Positions 8,356-18,048 of a stretch of DNA of 64,000 bases are shown piece after piece. The translations under genes and the position numbers were made by a program. Origin of the DNA: Terrimonas rubra (GTDB lineage Bacteria; Bacteroidota; Bacteroidia; Chitinophagales; Chitinophagaceae); contig NZ_JBHUOZ010000002.1 of the NCBI RefSeq assembly GCF_042686025.1, positions 248,001 through 312,000 on the forward strand, given 5' to 3'. Position 1 is the first letter of the stretch, and each line of letters begins with the position of its first letter. The notes below the pieces were generated by a model that did not search any database, had not been told where the DNA came from, and saw nothing but the letters and a program-made list of their open reading frames with translations.

Positions 8356-11300
8356 CTACTTCACCGGCTTTATCCAATAACTATATTGGTAGTTTTTAAA
8401 TGGTAAGCGATATTCTTCCAGGGGTCTTGCTCCCCAGCTGTCAATACCCTGTACACCCAATTGCTGCAGGTCCACATGCAGGTATATTTCATTACGGGGC
8501 ACCAGTTCACCGGAATGGTATTGCTTTTTATTTACCTCGGGATCCAGGTCATCTAAAGCATAGGGCAGCGCAGCAACATTCAACAGGCTGTCGGCCATAA
8601 TAATCTGAATGCCCTTACCTTTTGCATCGGTAAAGCTGGCCCAGCGTACATCGGCCTTGTTACCACTTTCCTGCGGACGGGCATAAGGGAAGTATTGTTC
8701 CTGCACCGTTTGTTTGTACTGCCCGATCAGGGAACCCGTTTTACGATCCCAATAGCTTTCACCGGGGCCACGGCCATACCAGCTGATATTGCTGTACGCT
8801 TTATTCAATACCAGGTCATTACCCACACGCATCAGCAACTCATGTTTACCCTGTACCGCTTTTAAGCTGTTCGTTACTTTTATTTCACCATTAGCATAAA
8901 TGGTAAACACCTGTGTCTGTACCGCATCGCCATTCAACAGTTCTTTTTCAATGGTTACTTTATAGGTATTCCCTTCCTTAACTGTTGTAAAGTTTTTAGT
9001 GGCCGATTTTTCGTACACATTACGCCAGTTACGCAGCTTGCTGTTAAAGCCGGCGCCAATATCATTATCAGTAGGGGCACGCCAGAAAGATGGGGTTGGT
9101 CCTGCCGTTAAAATATGCTGCTGTTTAACGGTATATGCATTGATAGCGCCTTTTGCTTTATCAAAGCTGATGGTAAAGTCTTTACCGCTAATGGTTAATT
9201 TATCCCCGCTCTGGCTTTCAGTTAAAGCACCATTAGCCACAGGTGCCTGGTAAGCATTAAAGCTGTTGGCAACAGGGAACTGATCATACGCAATGGTATA
9301 GCCTTTTTCTAAAAAAGGCTCTGCATTAATCATGTTATAACTCAGGTTCAGGAAATATTCCTTCCCTGCTTTGATCGTTTTTTTAACAGGTACTGTGACA
9401 GATTGAGTAGCCTGAGGGGCAATGGAAATATTATTGATGACACCTGATTCTATTTGTTTACCATCTTCTATCAGCTGCCATTGTAAAACAACATTGTTCA
9501 GTGTTTTAAAGAAATAACTATTGCGGATATCAAATTGGTAGTTGCCTTTATAATTTGTTTTAATGAACTGGTGTACTTTTTTAACCTCAACTGCCATGGG
9601 GGTCATGCCACGGTAAGCAGTTACCACACCTTTTACACAAAAGTTATTATCGCTTATGTTTTCATCAACCGGACCGGCCAAAGGAAAATCACCACCATAG
9701 GCCATGATCCTTTTACCGTTTTTAACGGTATCAATGGCCTGATCAATCCACTCCCAGATAAAACCGCCCTGCAGTTTGGGATTGTTTTCAATAGCATCCC
9801 AGTATTCTTTAAAATTACCCAGGCTATTACCCATAATATGGGCGTATTCGCTCATGATAAAAGGACGCGGGCTATTGCCTTTGGAGTAGTTGATCAAGCC
9901 ACGCGGACTGGGATATTGCGGCACGATCATATCGGTATTAAAATCGTGTTCGGCCCTTTCATATTGTACCGGCCTGAAGTCGTTGGCCTTTAACCATTCA
10001 TAAGCCTCGTAAAAGTTAACACCGTTACCGGCTTCATTACCTAATGACCAGGTAACTACCGATGTATGGTTTTTATCTCTTTCATACATACGGGTAATTC
10101 TTTCAAAATGCGGGTTACGCCATTTTTTATCGTTACCAAAGCTGGTGCTTAAATCGTAGTAACGGCCATGCGATTCAATATTGGCTTCGTCTACTACGTA
10201 CAAACCAAACTCATCGCAAAGCTCCATCCAGTAAGGATCGGGAGGATAATGCGAATGACGCACGGCATTTACATTCAGCTTTTTCATCATCTCCATATCC
10301 TTGAGCATATCTTCTTTTGACAACACATGGCCCTGGGTAGCATTATGCTCATGACGGTTAACGCCTTTTAAGAAAACTCTTTTACCATTAATTAAAAAGT
10401 CGCTGCCTTTAATTTCCACGGAACGGAAACCAATACGCTGGGGAATTACTTCCAGTACATTTTTATCCTTGTCTTTCAGTGTCAGGTATAAGGTATATAA
10501 ATAAGGGGTTTCGGCTGACCATGTTTTTACCCGGTCGATCTGTGTTTGAAAATTAAGTTTTTGGTGGTAATTACCTAATACATCCTGCTTTTCACCGTCT
10601 TTTTTCCAAACCTGTTTGCCATCCGCATCTACCAGTTCGGCATCTACATAAAAAGCCACGGGCTTACTGTGTAAGGTATTACTATCTTTTTTATAGTTTT
10701 CAATGGTCAGGGAGCCGGCCAGTAATCCATTGGTATAAGCAGCATCTAAAGTACCGGTTACTTTAAAATCGCGGATATTGAGTGTTGGTGTGGCATACAG
10801 ATATACCTCTCGCTCGATACCGGAGATACGCCACATATCCTGGCATTCCAGGTAACTGCCATCGCTCCAGCGATATACCTGTAAGGCCACCAGGTTTTCA
10901 CCGGGCTTTACATATTCGGTAATATCAAACTCTGCGGCCAGTTTGCTGTCTTCACTATAACCCACTTTTTTGCCGTTTACCCAGATGAAGAAAGCCGATT
11001 TAACCGCACCCAGGTGAATAAATACCTGGCGGCCGCTCCAGTTGGCAGGGATGTTTATTTTTTTGCGGTATGAACCTACGGGGTTATTATTATCCGGAAT
11101 ATCAAAGGGGGGATTTAAACGGCTGCCGGTTTTAGCACGACCGGTAAATTCATAAGGATGATTTACATAGATGGGTAAACCATAACCATTCAACTCCCAG
11201 TTAGCCGGTACTTTAAAATCGGTCCAGCCTGCATCATTAAAATCTTTTTTATAAAAATCAACCGGTCTTTTAGCAGGATCCTGCACCCAGTTGAATTTCC

Positions 11301-11508
11301 AGTTACCGTTTAATGACAAAAAGTAAGCAGACTTTGTTTTGTCGCGTTGTTGTGCCAGCGAACGGTTCTCGAAACTGAAAGCACTGGCCCGCATGGGCAT
11401 ACGGCTAACGGAAACGATCTCGGGCGTTTGTAATTCGGATGGAATAACCTGGCTGAAAGCAGTAAAAAAACCGGATAATGCTAATAAGAGAAACCCTAAC
11501 CTGAACAT
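8356..11508 (-). CDS. Exported beta-galactosidase, GH2 LacZ type
   Basis: 1050 residues, the size of five-domain LacZ enzymes. It hydrolyses terminal beta-galactosides. The general acid/base is Glu492 in SLGNEAGN and the nucleophile is Glu554 in IMSEYAH. A jelly-roll sugar-binding domain precedes the barrel, and the Bgal_small_N domain follows it. The frame stays open upstream to 11679, but the ATG at 11508 is chosen because it gives a normal signal peptide (MFRLGFLLLAL...) whereas the extra 57 residues resemble translated intergenic sequence and include a dispersed repeat. Export implies action in the periplasm on oligosaccharides. No SusCD or sugar transporter is adjacent. Confidence 0.93.
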   Translation of the reverse strand: MFRLGFLLLALSGFFTAFSQVIPSELQTPEIVSVSRMPMRASAFSFENRSLAQQRDKTKSAYFLSLNGNWKFNWVQDPAKRPVDFYKKDFNDAGWTDFKVPANWELNGYGLPIYVNHPYEFTGRAKTGSRLNPPFDIPDNNNPVGSYRKKINIPANWSGRQVFIHLGAVKSAFFIWVNGKKVGYSEDSKLAAEFDITEYVKPGENLVALQVYRWSDGSYLECQDMWRISGIEREVYLYATPTLNIRDFKVTGTLDAAYTNGLLAGSLTIENYKKDSNTLHSKPVAFYVDAELVDADGKQVWKKDGEKQDVLGNYHQKLNFQTQIDRVKTWSAETPYLYTLYLTLKDKDKNVLEVIPQRIGFRSVEIKGSDFLINGKRVFLKGVNRHEHNATQGHVLSKEDMLKDMEMMKKLNVNAVRHSHYPPDPYWMELCDEFGLYVVDEANIESHGRYYDLSTSFGNDKKWRNPHFERITRMYERDKNHTSVVTWSLGNEAGNGVNFYEAYEWLKANDFRPVQYERAEHDFNTDMIVPQYPSPRGLINYSKGNSPRPFIMSEYAHIMGNSLGNFKEYWDAIENNPKLQGGFIWEWIDQAIDTVKNGKRIMAYGGDFPLAGPVDENISDNNFCVKGVVTAYRGMTPMAVEVKKVHQFIKTNYKGNYQFDIRNSYFFKTLNNVVLQWQLIEDGKQIESGVINNISIAPQATQSVTVPVKKTIKAGKEYFLNLSYNMINAEPFLEKGYTIAYDQFPVANSFNAYQAPVANGALTESQSGDKLTISGKDFTISFDKAKGAINAYTVKQQHILTAGPTPSFWRAPTDNDIGAGFNSKLRNWRNVYEKSATKNFTTVKEGNTYKVTIEKELLNGDAVQTQVFTIYANGEIKVTNSLKAVQGKHELLMRVGNDLVLNKAYSNISWYGRGPGESYWDRKTGSLIGQYKQTVQEQYFPYARPQESGNKADVRWASFTDAKGKGIQIIMADSLLNVAALPYALDDLDPEVNKKQYHSGELVPRNEIYLHVDLQQLGVQGIDSWGARPLEEYRLPFKNYQYSYWIKPVK

Positions 11509-11552
11509 GATTTGATTTTGATATATGGTTACAAAATGCTGACCAATGGTAT

Positions 11553-11601
11553 GCAGTACAAGTGTGCGACGCAAAGAACGATGCCCTGTTTGCTGCAGCT
11601 G
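11553..11601. repeat. Dispersed short repeat, copy A
   Basis: Contains the 15-mer AAGTGTGCGACGCAA (11560-11574) that is identical to copy C at 49081-49095, preceded by GCAG in both. GCTGCAGCTG, which lies directly upstream of the core in copy C, occurs here downstream at 11592-11601. It lies between the beta-galactosidase start and fumC. Confidence 0.6.
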
Positions 11602-11724
11602 GTAACAACAAAAATGTTGAAGCCATAAAGCTAAGCTGCTTTTGTTTACCAACACCCCGGCGCAGAAAATAACGGACAAACGATTGAAAAGGGGGGATAC
11701 TGCTTATTTACGGTCGTATTCACA

Positions 11725-11732
11725 TAAATTTG
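11725..11732 (+). promoter_or_regulatory. Candidate promoter -7 element for fumC
   Basis: TAAATTTG matches the Bacteroidota -7 consensus TAnnTTTG exactly, 40 bp before the fumC ATG. I see no good TTG at the -33 position. Confidence 0.5.
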
Positions 11733-11772
11733 CAGCGCAAATACAATCGTTTACCAACTTAATGTTTACAAC

Positions 11773-13170
11773 ATGCAGTATAGAGTAGAAAAAGATACGA
11801 TGGGTGAAGTGAAAGTGCCGGCAAAAGCCTATTATGGTGCACAAACCCAACGCAGTATTGACAATTTCAAGATTGCAGAGGACATCAACAAAATGCCGAA
11901 AGAAATTATTAAGGCATTTGCTTACCTGAAAAAAGCCGCTGCTATTACTAACCAGCAGGCAGGTGTACTTCCCAAAAACAAATCGGTGCTGATAGGTAAA
12001 GTGTGTGATGAAATACTGGAAGGACAATTAGATGATTATTTCCCCCTGGTAGTATGGCAAACCGGCAGTGGTACGCAAAGTAACATGAATGTAAATGAAG
12101 TAGTAGCTTACCGAGGCCATGTACTGAACGGTGGTAAGTTAACCGATAAAGAAAAGTTTTTGCACCCGAATGATGACGTAAATAAATCACAGTCATCCAA
12201 TGATACCTTCCCTACAGCCATGCATATTGCTGCTTATAAAATACTGGTGGAAGTAACCATTCCCGGCATTAAAAAGCTGCGTGACACCCTTGCTAAAAAA
12301 AGCAAGAAGTATATGAAAGTGGTGAAGATAGGCCGTACGCACTTTATGGATGCTACGCCCCTGACCGTAGGCCAGGAGTTTAGCGGTTATGTATCGCAGT
12401 TAGACCATGGCTTGAAAGCCATTAATAATTCCTTGCCGCATTTAAGTGAGCTGGCTTTAGGTGGTACAGCTGTTGGTACCGGTATTAATACACCTGCTAA
12501 TTATGCCGAGAATGTAGCCAAACAGATCGCCAAATTAACCAAACTGCCTTTTGTTACCGCCGAAAATAAATTTGAGGCGCTGGCCGCACATGATGCCATT
12601 GTAGAAGCACACGGCGCTTTAAAAACAGTTGCCGTAAGCTTAATGAAGATAGCCAACGATATCCGTATGTTATCCAGCGGGCCACGCAGCGGTATTGGCG
12701 AATTGTTTATTCCTGATAACGAACCGGGTTCATCTATTATGCCGGGTAAAGTAAACCCTACCCAGTGTGAGGCCCTGACCATGATAGCCGCACAGGTAAT
12801 GGGTAACGATGTAGCCATTAGTGTAGGTGGTGCGAACGGCCATTTTGAGCTGAATGTATTTAAACCTGTAATGATCTATAACTTTTTACACAGTGCCCGT
12901 TTAATAGGCGACGGTTGTGTATCGTTCAACGATAAATGTGCTGTAGGTATTGAACCTATTGAGGCCAATATTAAAAAACACGTGGACAATTCCTTAATGC
13001 TGGTAACTTCTTTAAATACCAAGATCGGTTATTATAAGGCTGCCGAGATAGCGCAGAAGGCGCATAAGGAAGGAACAACCCTGAAAGAGATGGCGGTGAA
13101 GCTGGGTTATGTTACACCGGCACAGTTTGATGAATGGGTGGTGCCTGCTAATATGGTAGGTAAACTGTAA
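11773..13170 (+). CDS. fumC: Class II fumarate hydratase
   Basis: 465 residues, the standard length. It interconverts fumarate and malate in the TCA cycle as an iron-independent cytosolic tetramer. The substrate-site segment TGSGTQSNMN (97-106) and the superfamily signature GSSIMPGKVNP (319-329), whose SS loop carries the catalytic Ser, are intact. The family is shared with aspartase and argininosuccinate lyase, but the context around these motifs fits fumarase. A TAAATTTG promoter element lies 40 bp upstream and a strong terminator 35 bp downstream, so it is a single-gene unit. Confidence 0.96.
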   Translation: MQYRVEKDTMGEVKVPAKAYYGAQTQRSIDNFKIAEDINKMPKEIIKAFAYLKKAAAITNQQAGVLPKNKSVLIGKVCDEILEGQLDDYFPLVVWQTGSGTQSNMNVNEVVAYRGHVLNGGKLTDKEKFLHPNDDVNKSQSSNDTFPTAMHIAAYKILVEVTIPGIKKLRDTLAKKSKKYMKVVKIGRTHFMDATPLTVGQEFSGYVSQLDHGLKAINNSLPHLSELALGGTAVGTGINTPANYAENVAKQIAKLTKLPFVTAENKFEALAAHDAIVEAHGALKTVAVSLMKIANDIRMLSSGPRSGIGELFIPDNEPGSSIMPGKVNPTQCEALTMIAAQVMGNDVAISVGGANGHFELNVFKPVMIYNFLHSARLIGDGCVSFNDKCAVGIEPIEANIKKHVDNSLMLVTSLNTKIGYYKAAEIAQKAHKEGTTLKEMAVKLGYVTPAQFDEWVVPANMVGKL

Positions 13171-13205
13171 ACAAATTGATAACTGTTCGTAGGTTTACGA
13201 ATGAC

Positions 13206-13238
13206 AAAAGCGGATACTACTGTGGTATCCGCTTTTTT
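13206..13238 (+). terminator. Intrinsic terminator after fumC
   Basis: A 12-bp perfect stem (AAAAGCGGATAC / GTATCCGCTTTT) with a 7-nt loop is followed by a T-run. Confidence 0.88.
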
Positions 13239-13297
13239 GTGTAAAAAACTTGCATAAAGCGAAAGCGTGTAGTAGTTTAAAGTAAAATTCAATATTT

Positions 13298-13480
13298 ATG
13301 AAAGCCATTGAAAAGACTGGTAGCGGTTTGCCCGCTGCCTCCTTATTACCCCAGGCTACAACACTGTCACCTTATTTACAGGCAGTGCTGGCGGCCAAAA
13401 CCGGATCGAAAACTGTAAGCCAGGAAAACGGTAATGCTATTGCATTAGAACGTCTTTTTAAAGGGCGGCAAAAACCATGA
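13298..13480 (+). CDS. Small hypothetical ORF between two terminators
   Basis: 60 residues, not recognised, with no signal peptide or transmembrane segment. It begins MKAIEKTGSG and ends LFKGRQKP. It is isolated between the fumC terminator (13206-13238) and a 15-bp hairpin (13504-13537), so it would need its own promoter. A weak candidate exists: CTTG (13249-13252), a 20-bp spacer, then TAGTTTAA (13273-13280). Length and isolation make it uncertain. It could be a genuine small protein, a small RNA unit that happens to contain an ORF, or chance. Confidence 0.4.
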   Translation: MKAIEKTGSGLPAASLLPQATTLSPYLQAVLAAKTGSKTVSQENGNAIALERLFKGRQKP

Positions 13481-13503
13481 ACCGATACATATAGTATGTA
13501 AAA

Positions 13504-13537
13504 AAAAATGGCTTGTTAATCATAACAAGCCATTTTT
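13504..13537. terminator. Bidirectional hairpin terminator
   Basis: Perfect 15-bp stem AAAAATGGCTTGTTA / TAACAAGCCATTTTT with a 4-nt loop, with A- and T-runs on both sides. It lies between the small ORF and the convergent sugar dehydrogenase. Confidence 0.87.
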
Positions 13538-13554
13538 ATGATAAGGCTGTTTAC

Positions 13555-15249
13555 TTATTGTTTGACCACTTTTCTTGTTTCTACCAGTTGCCCATTACCA
13601 TTGTATAGTTTTAAAAAGTAAATACCGCTTTTTTGTGCACTAATATCCACCGTAAAACTATTCTGGAAACTGGATTTACTCTGCACCACACTGCCCGTTA
13701 CATCGTACAGTTGTGCCAGCAAGGGCTTCTGGAATTCTTTTTTACCCCTTACCGTAAGCAGGTTGGTAACTGGGTTGGGGTATATATCAATATGCTCTGC
13801 AGCTGCCGGGCCTTCACCCGGTTTATCGGTTAATGCCAGTAAAGTGCCGGTATAATTGTACGCAATGATGGTTCCGTTGCCTGCATTTACACCACCATCC
13901 CTGGCTATAAAAAAGCGGCGGCCGTTGGGGGAAATAGCCATATCCCTGATCCTTCCGCCATCACCCTGGAACAACTGGTAATAGGTAGTTTCTACCCCAT
14001 CGCCGGCAGGGTTCAGTTTAAGCCGGTACACAAAATCCTTTTTTAATGGTGTAACAAATAAGGAGTTGCTCCATCCCGCTATGCGGCTGGTGCCCAGGAA
14101 GTCGATGCTGGAGCAGGCAACCGTTGGCCATTGGCTGTTATCTGATGGATTGATGGTGGACATCTGTGCCGTGAACATGGTAAAGATGGGCTCCTTGTGA
14201 TTGGTGATACTGGTACAGTTAAACTGCTCATTAGTAGTAGCCGTTGTTCCTATAGCCGTTGTTCCGATCGTATAACCATTCACATTACCATCGCAATAGC
14301 CCGAAACACGGTCCCAGCCATAGTTACGGCCTTTTTCAATAATATTCACTTCGTCATCGGTCCTGTCCATCTGCTCCGAACTATACAACCTGTTTACCCC
14401 GTTTACCTTACCCCAAACCAGTCCCTGTGCATTGCGGTGGCCCAGGGTAAAAACATAATCTTCGGCACTGATAGTTGCCGCATTAAAAAAGGGATTGTCA
14501 TTCGGCACCCAGGCATTCTGACCTGCATCGCCATCGGATTCGGTATTAAGACGCAATACTTTTCCTTCAAAAGCATTCTGTACCAGCGAACGTTGTGTAC
14601 GGGTGGTGTTCAAATACTGGCCGGCGCCCATATCGCCCAAAGTATAATATAAACGGTATTGGTTATGCAGTCCGCCGGGCGACACATTTTCAATTTCGGG
14701 GCTTATTACCAGGCGGCCGGAATTATGATCACTGCTGCCCGGTAAGTTATCTACTATTGTTTCAGGGTTGATCAATGCATCGCCGCTATAGGTATACCGG
14801 ACAATTTTTGTTGAATAGATACAGCTGGTATTTGATCCGGGGCATGACCCTTTGGTGTATACAAAAGCAGCATATACCCAGGGCTTTTGATTTCTTACGG
14901 CCGGGTCGGAGGAGTATAAGTTAGGATGGATGGCCAGGCCCATTAAACCACCCTGCGGAAAATTGGAGGTGTTTTGCGTGATGGTAATGCCATGCGCAGC
15001 AGATTGTGCAAACAAATCGACCAGGGTGGTAGAGGCACCAAAAGTACTCACTCCATCTTCTTTTACATTGATCCGGCGGATACGGTAACTCCTGTTCTCA
15101 GTAACCCAGAGTGAATCATTGGGACCGTATAACACTTCCCAGGCATTATTAAAATTCGTTCCTACAGTACGTTTGGCAAATGGTTCGGTTTGAGCATAAC
15201 TAAATAACGCAACAGCAAAAAAAACTCCCAGGAGTAAAGAACGTTTCAT
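13555..15249 (-). CDS. Secreted PQQ-type sugar dehydrogenase (GSDH) with T9SS type A sorting domain
   Basis: 564 residues with a signal peptide (about 1-19). A six-bladed glucose/sorbosone dehydrogenase propeller spans about 30-460. Such enzymes oxidise aldoses using PQQ; whether PQQ is bound here cannot be seen. The C-terminal 80 residues are a typical T9SS type A sorting domain: IYPNPVTNLLTV start, QLYDVTG middle, GIYFLKLYNG and a KVVKQ end. The product is therefore expected at the cell surface or outside the cell. The gene is monocistronic and convergent with the small ORF. A Lys/Asn-poor, Gly/Asn/Thr-rich composition is common for secreted Bacteroidota proteins. Confidence 0.87.
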   Translation of the reverse strand: MKRSLLLGVFFAVALFSYAQTEPFAKRTVGTNFNNAWEVLYGPNDSLWVTENRSYRIRRINVKEDGVSTFGASTTLVDLFAQSAAHGITITQNTSNFPQGGLMGLAIHPNLYSSDPAVRNQKPWVYAAFVYTKGSCPGSNTSCIYSTKIVRYTYSGDALINPETIVDNLPGSSDHNSGRLVISPEIENVSPGGLHNQYRLYYTLGDMGAGQYLNTTRTQRSLVQNAFEGKVLRLNTESDGDAGQNAWVPNDNPFFNAATISAEDYVFTLGHRNAQGLVWGKVNGVNRLYSSEQMDRTDDEVNIIEKGRNYGWDRVSGYCDGNVNGYTIGTTAIGTTATTNEQFNCTSITNHKEPIFTMFTAQMSTINPSDNSQWPTVACSSIDFLGTSRIAGWSNSLFVTPLKKDFVYRLKLNPAGDGVETTYYQLFQGDGGRIRDMAISPNGRRFFIARDGGVNAGNGTIIAYNYTGTLLALTDKPGEGPAAAEHIDIYPNPVTNLLTVRGKKEFQKPLLAQLYDVTGSVVQSKSSFQNSFTVDISAQKSGIYFLKLYNGNGQLVETRKVVKQ

Positions 15250-15598
15250 GTATTGGATTTATACGCAATTATATAAATCAAATGCCTTTTATACAACCGC
15301 AAAAGCTACATAGTTTTTAGTAAAATTACTGCGCACATCGTTTTTTCCCTTACCCCGATAATTAATATTATAATATTGTTTTATGTTTTGCTAAGTAGAA
15401 AACCCGGCAGTTTTAGTAAAAAAAATACATTGAAACGTTTGTTTACGTGTACCCGGCTTTTGCTTTTTCGTATATTTTTTATACAGACCGGCGGGAAAAT
15501 TACACATTTAGTATACAAACCGGGTAATAGTACGATGGTCTTTTACGATTGTTCAGGCCGGTGTATATGTTTACTTTTGAATGATCGAAATCCAATAG
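15250..15598. other. AT-rich divergent intergenic region
   Basis: 349 bp between two divergent genes for secreted proteins. It holds the promoter at 15548-15579 for the plus-strand gene. I see no coding sequence: the 96-codon plus frame starting at 15376 has poor composition and runs into the next gene in another frame. No structured RNA was recognised. Confidence 0.5.
15548..15579 (+). promoter_or_regulatory. Bacteroidota-type promoter of the 784-residue T9SS protein
   Basis: ATTG (15548-15551), a 20-bp spacer, then TACTTTTG (15572-15579) matches TTG / TAnnTTTG. The ATG at 15599 follows 19 bp later, giving a short leader. Confidence 0.6.
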
Positions 15599-17953
15599 AT
15601 GAAAATAACTTTACGTATACATCAGCGGTGGCAACACGGCAAGGCTGCATGGCTTTTACTCCTTAAAAGCGTTCCGCTATTGCTGGCTTTTCTGTTCACT
15701 GCTACTACGCTCCTTGCCCAGGTAAATGTAAAAACCGGCAAGAGTTTTATCAATATCAGCAGGCCTGGCGGCGGCACTTTTTTAGCCGGCGACATTATTG
15801 AAGTAAGGGCTACTATTGCCGTAAACGGAGGCTCGAGTAACGATAATACCTATGTTAACAGCATACGGTATAATGATACCATTAATACCAATAAGTTCCA
15901 GTACATAACGGGATCGCTGCGGATGTTATCAAACGAGGGAGTTCAACAGGCTACTTTTACTGATGCTGCGGGCGACGATCTGGGTAATATACAGGGCGCC
16001 TTGATACGCTTTAATATAGGCGGCAATGCTACCAATGCCAATGTAACCACACAAACCAACAGTACCACCGGCGCCGGCCGGTTAAGACGAAGCGACGTGC
16101 CGAGCTTTTATGGCGGCACCTGCATCCGCATGTACACCTATCAAATCCAGATTAAATCAACCGCCACCGATGTGGCACTGGATAGCCTGATCATTTTAAA
16201 CGCCGGTAATTTCCGTTACCGTATCGGCTCCAGCACCACCGATGTACTTTCAAATTTTCAACCTTACCGTATAAGAATAGCGCCTGACTATGGACTTTGT
16301 TCCAGCTCATTTGGTACCAATGCCATCCTGGGTGAGGCAGGAGGTACTTTTGGTTCGGGTACTGTGCGTAATAAAGCCGGCGGTACAACATTTGTACCCC
16401 TGCCTTATAACCGAGTAAATTTCAGCGCATCGGCTCCGCAGGATAATGATTATGGGGTGGCCAACAATACCAGCAGTGATGGTTCCAGTAACCCGTTTGT
16501 AGCTTATCCTAACAGCGCCCGGGTGCATAGTGTATGGGATATTATTGGTGATCATACAGGCGCTGCCGACCCTGTGGCCGGTAATGCTCCCACACCCGCC
16601 GGTAACAACGGTGGTTATACACTTGTTATTAATGCCAGTTACGAAACCAACCTGGCTTTCCGCCAGAACATCACCAACCTTTGTGAAGAAACCTACTACG
16701 AGTTTTCGGCCTGGTTCCGGAATATCTGCCGCCGTTGCGGCTGCGATGTGACTGGCCGGGGATCGGGTGACCCAGGTTATACGCCAGGGGCGGGTAATGA
16801 CTCCTCCGGTGTAAAGCCCAATTTAAGTTTCCAGATAGATGGCGAAGAGTATTATACCAGTGGCAATATAGCTTACTCGGGACAATGGGTTAAAAAAGGA
16901 TTTGTATTTAAAACAAAACCCGGGCAAACCTCGTTTACGGTTACCATCCGTAATAATGCTCCGGGAGGCGGGGGTAATGACTGGGCAATTGATGATATTG
17001 CCGTTGCAACCTGTTTGCCTAATATGAGTTACTCCCCCTCACTTACACCCAATATTTGTGTGGGCAATCCCATTACTATTTATGATACGGTACGTTCTTA
17101 CTTCGACAACTACCGTTATTATCAATGGCAATATATGGCCGATGGTACCAGTACCTGGACCAATATCGGAAGCCCGGTAGGCCCCGTAACACCGGTTAAC
17201 AATGCCGGTACCTGGGAGTATGTGGCACAACACACCATACCCCCGGCATCTACTACTACGGCCAACAGCGGCGACCGTTACCGGCTGGTAGTGGCCACAT
17301 CCACCACCAATTTATTAAACGATGCCTGCCGCTCTACAGATATCATTAATGCTGTTACCTTAAATGTACTGACCTGCACCCCTACACTCGGCACCAACCT
17401 GCTGTCCTTTAATGCTACGTTACAGTCGGATCATGTATTATTAAACTGGACCACATCCCGGGAAGCTGAATTGCTTTATTTTGATATTGAACGGAGCGCC
17501 AACGGCATTCATTTTGAAAAAGTGAGTACGGTAAACAGCGCATCCCAATATGCCCGGGAGCAGAATGAGTACCGGTTTACCGATAACCAGCCAAACAGCG
17601 GGAAAATGTTTTACCGAGTAAGAATGTATAACCAGGCGGGTAAAACAACCTACTCTAAAATCATCTCATTAGGCCGCAATGAATCGCAGTTTACCGTGAA
17701 CGCAGTGATGAACCCTTTTAACCAGGAGATGAGATTTGATATTACGGCCACACAAAAGGAAACCATCACCGTTGAGCTGACCGATTATTATGGTAAGAAA
17801 ATTAAACAGACAAGCTTTGATATACAGGTAGGCAATAATATTTTAAAATGGAACGGCATGAATAACCTGCCTTATGGTATGTATATTGTTCGCCTTACCG
17901 GCAAATCGGGCAAGACCAGTACGCATAAGCTGGTGAAAAGCGCGAGACCCTAA
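15599..17953 (+). CDS. Large secreted protein of unknown function with T9SS type A sorting domain
   Basis: 784 residues with a long signal sequence (basic start, hydrophobic about 19-40, cleavage near LLAQ). The mature part is beta-rich and Asn/Thr/Gly-rich. It has a carbohydrate-binding-like or jelly-roll region (about 330-480) that ends in DWAIDDIAV, a motif common in extracellular adhesive domains. A Cys-rich patch, CRRCGCD, lies near residue 379. A fibronectin-like segment (about 600-690, LLNWTTSREAELLYFDIERS) precedes a C-terminal T9SS type A domain ending THKLVKSARP. Function is unrecognised; surface adhesion is a guess. It is preceded by a good promoter and followed by a long hairpin shared with lspA. 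Confidence 0.8.
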   Translation: MKITLRIHQRWQHGKAAWLLLLKSVPLLLAFLFTATTLLAQVNVKTGKSFINISRPGGGTFLAGDIIEVRATIAVNGGSSNDNTYVNSIRYNDTINTNKFQYITGSLRMLSNEGVQQATFTDAAGDDLGNIQGALIRFNIGGNATNANVTTQTNSTTGAGRLRRSDVPSFYGGTCIRMYTYQIQIKSTATDVALDSLIILNAGNFRYRIGSSTTDVLSNFQPYRIRIAPDYGLCSSSFGTNAILGEAGGTFGSGTVRNKAGGTTFVPLPYNRVNFSASAPQDNDYGVANNTSSDGSSNPFVAYPNSARVHSVWDIIGDHTGAADPVAGNAPTPAGNNGGYTLVINASYETNLAFRQNITNLCEETYYEFSAWFRNICRRCGCDVTGRGSGDPGYTPGAGNDSSGVKPNLSFQIDGEEYYTSGNIAYSGQWVKKGFVFKTKPGQTSFTVTIRNNAPGGGGNDWAIDDIAVATCLPNMSYSPSLTPNICVGNPITIYDTVRSYFDNYRYYQWQYMADGTSTWTNIGSPVGPVTPVNNAGTWEYVAQHTIPPASTTTANSGDRYRLVVATSTTNLLNDACRSTDIINAVTLNVLTCTPTLGTNLLSFNATLQSDHVLLNWTTSREAELLYFDIERSANGIHFEKVSTVNSASQYAREQNEYRFTDNQPNSGKMFYRVRMYNQAGKTTYSKIISLGRNESQFTVNAVMNPFNQEMRFDITATQKETITVELTDYYGKKIKQTSFDIQVGNNILKWNGMNNLPYGMYIVRLTGKSGKTSTHKLVKSARP

Positions 17954-17958
17954 AGAAG

Positions 17959-18047
17959 TAAGATTTTAGATTTAATATTTGAAGATTGTTAGCAGCTGCA
18001 TACGCTCAAATCTTAAATCCCAAATCTTAAATCAAAAATCTTAAATT
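17959..18047. repeat. Long imperfect hairpin made of AATCTTAAATC-type words
   Basis: The 24-nt arm at 17959-17982 pairs with 18006-18029 at about 21 of 24 positions. The 3' side repeats the word AAATCTTAAATC with small variations to about 18047. It lies between convergent stops and may serve as a terminator. Confidence 0.6.
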
Positions 18048-18048
18048 C

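Noticed and set aside
11509..11679. 57-residue N-terminal extension of the beta-galactosidase
   Set aside because: It lacks family similarity, hides the signal peptide and includes the dispersed repeat.
15376..15666. 96-codon plus-strand ORF upstream of the T9SS gene
   Set aside because: It lies mostly in AT-rich intergenic DNA, overlaps the real gene in another frame, and has no domain or signal pattern.
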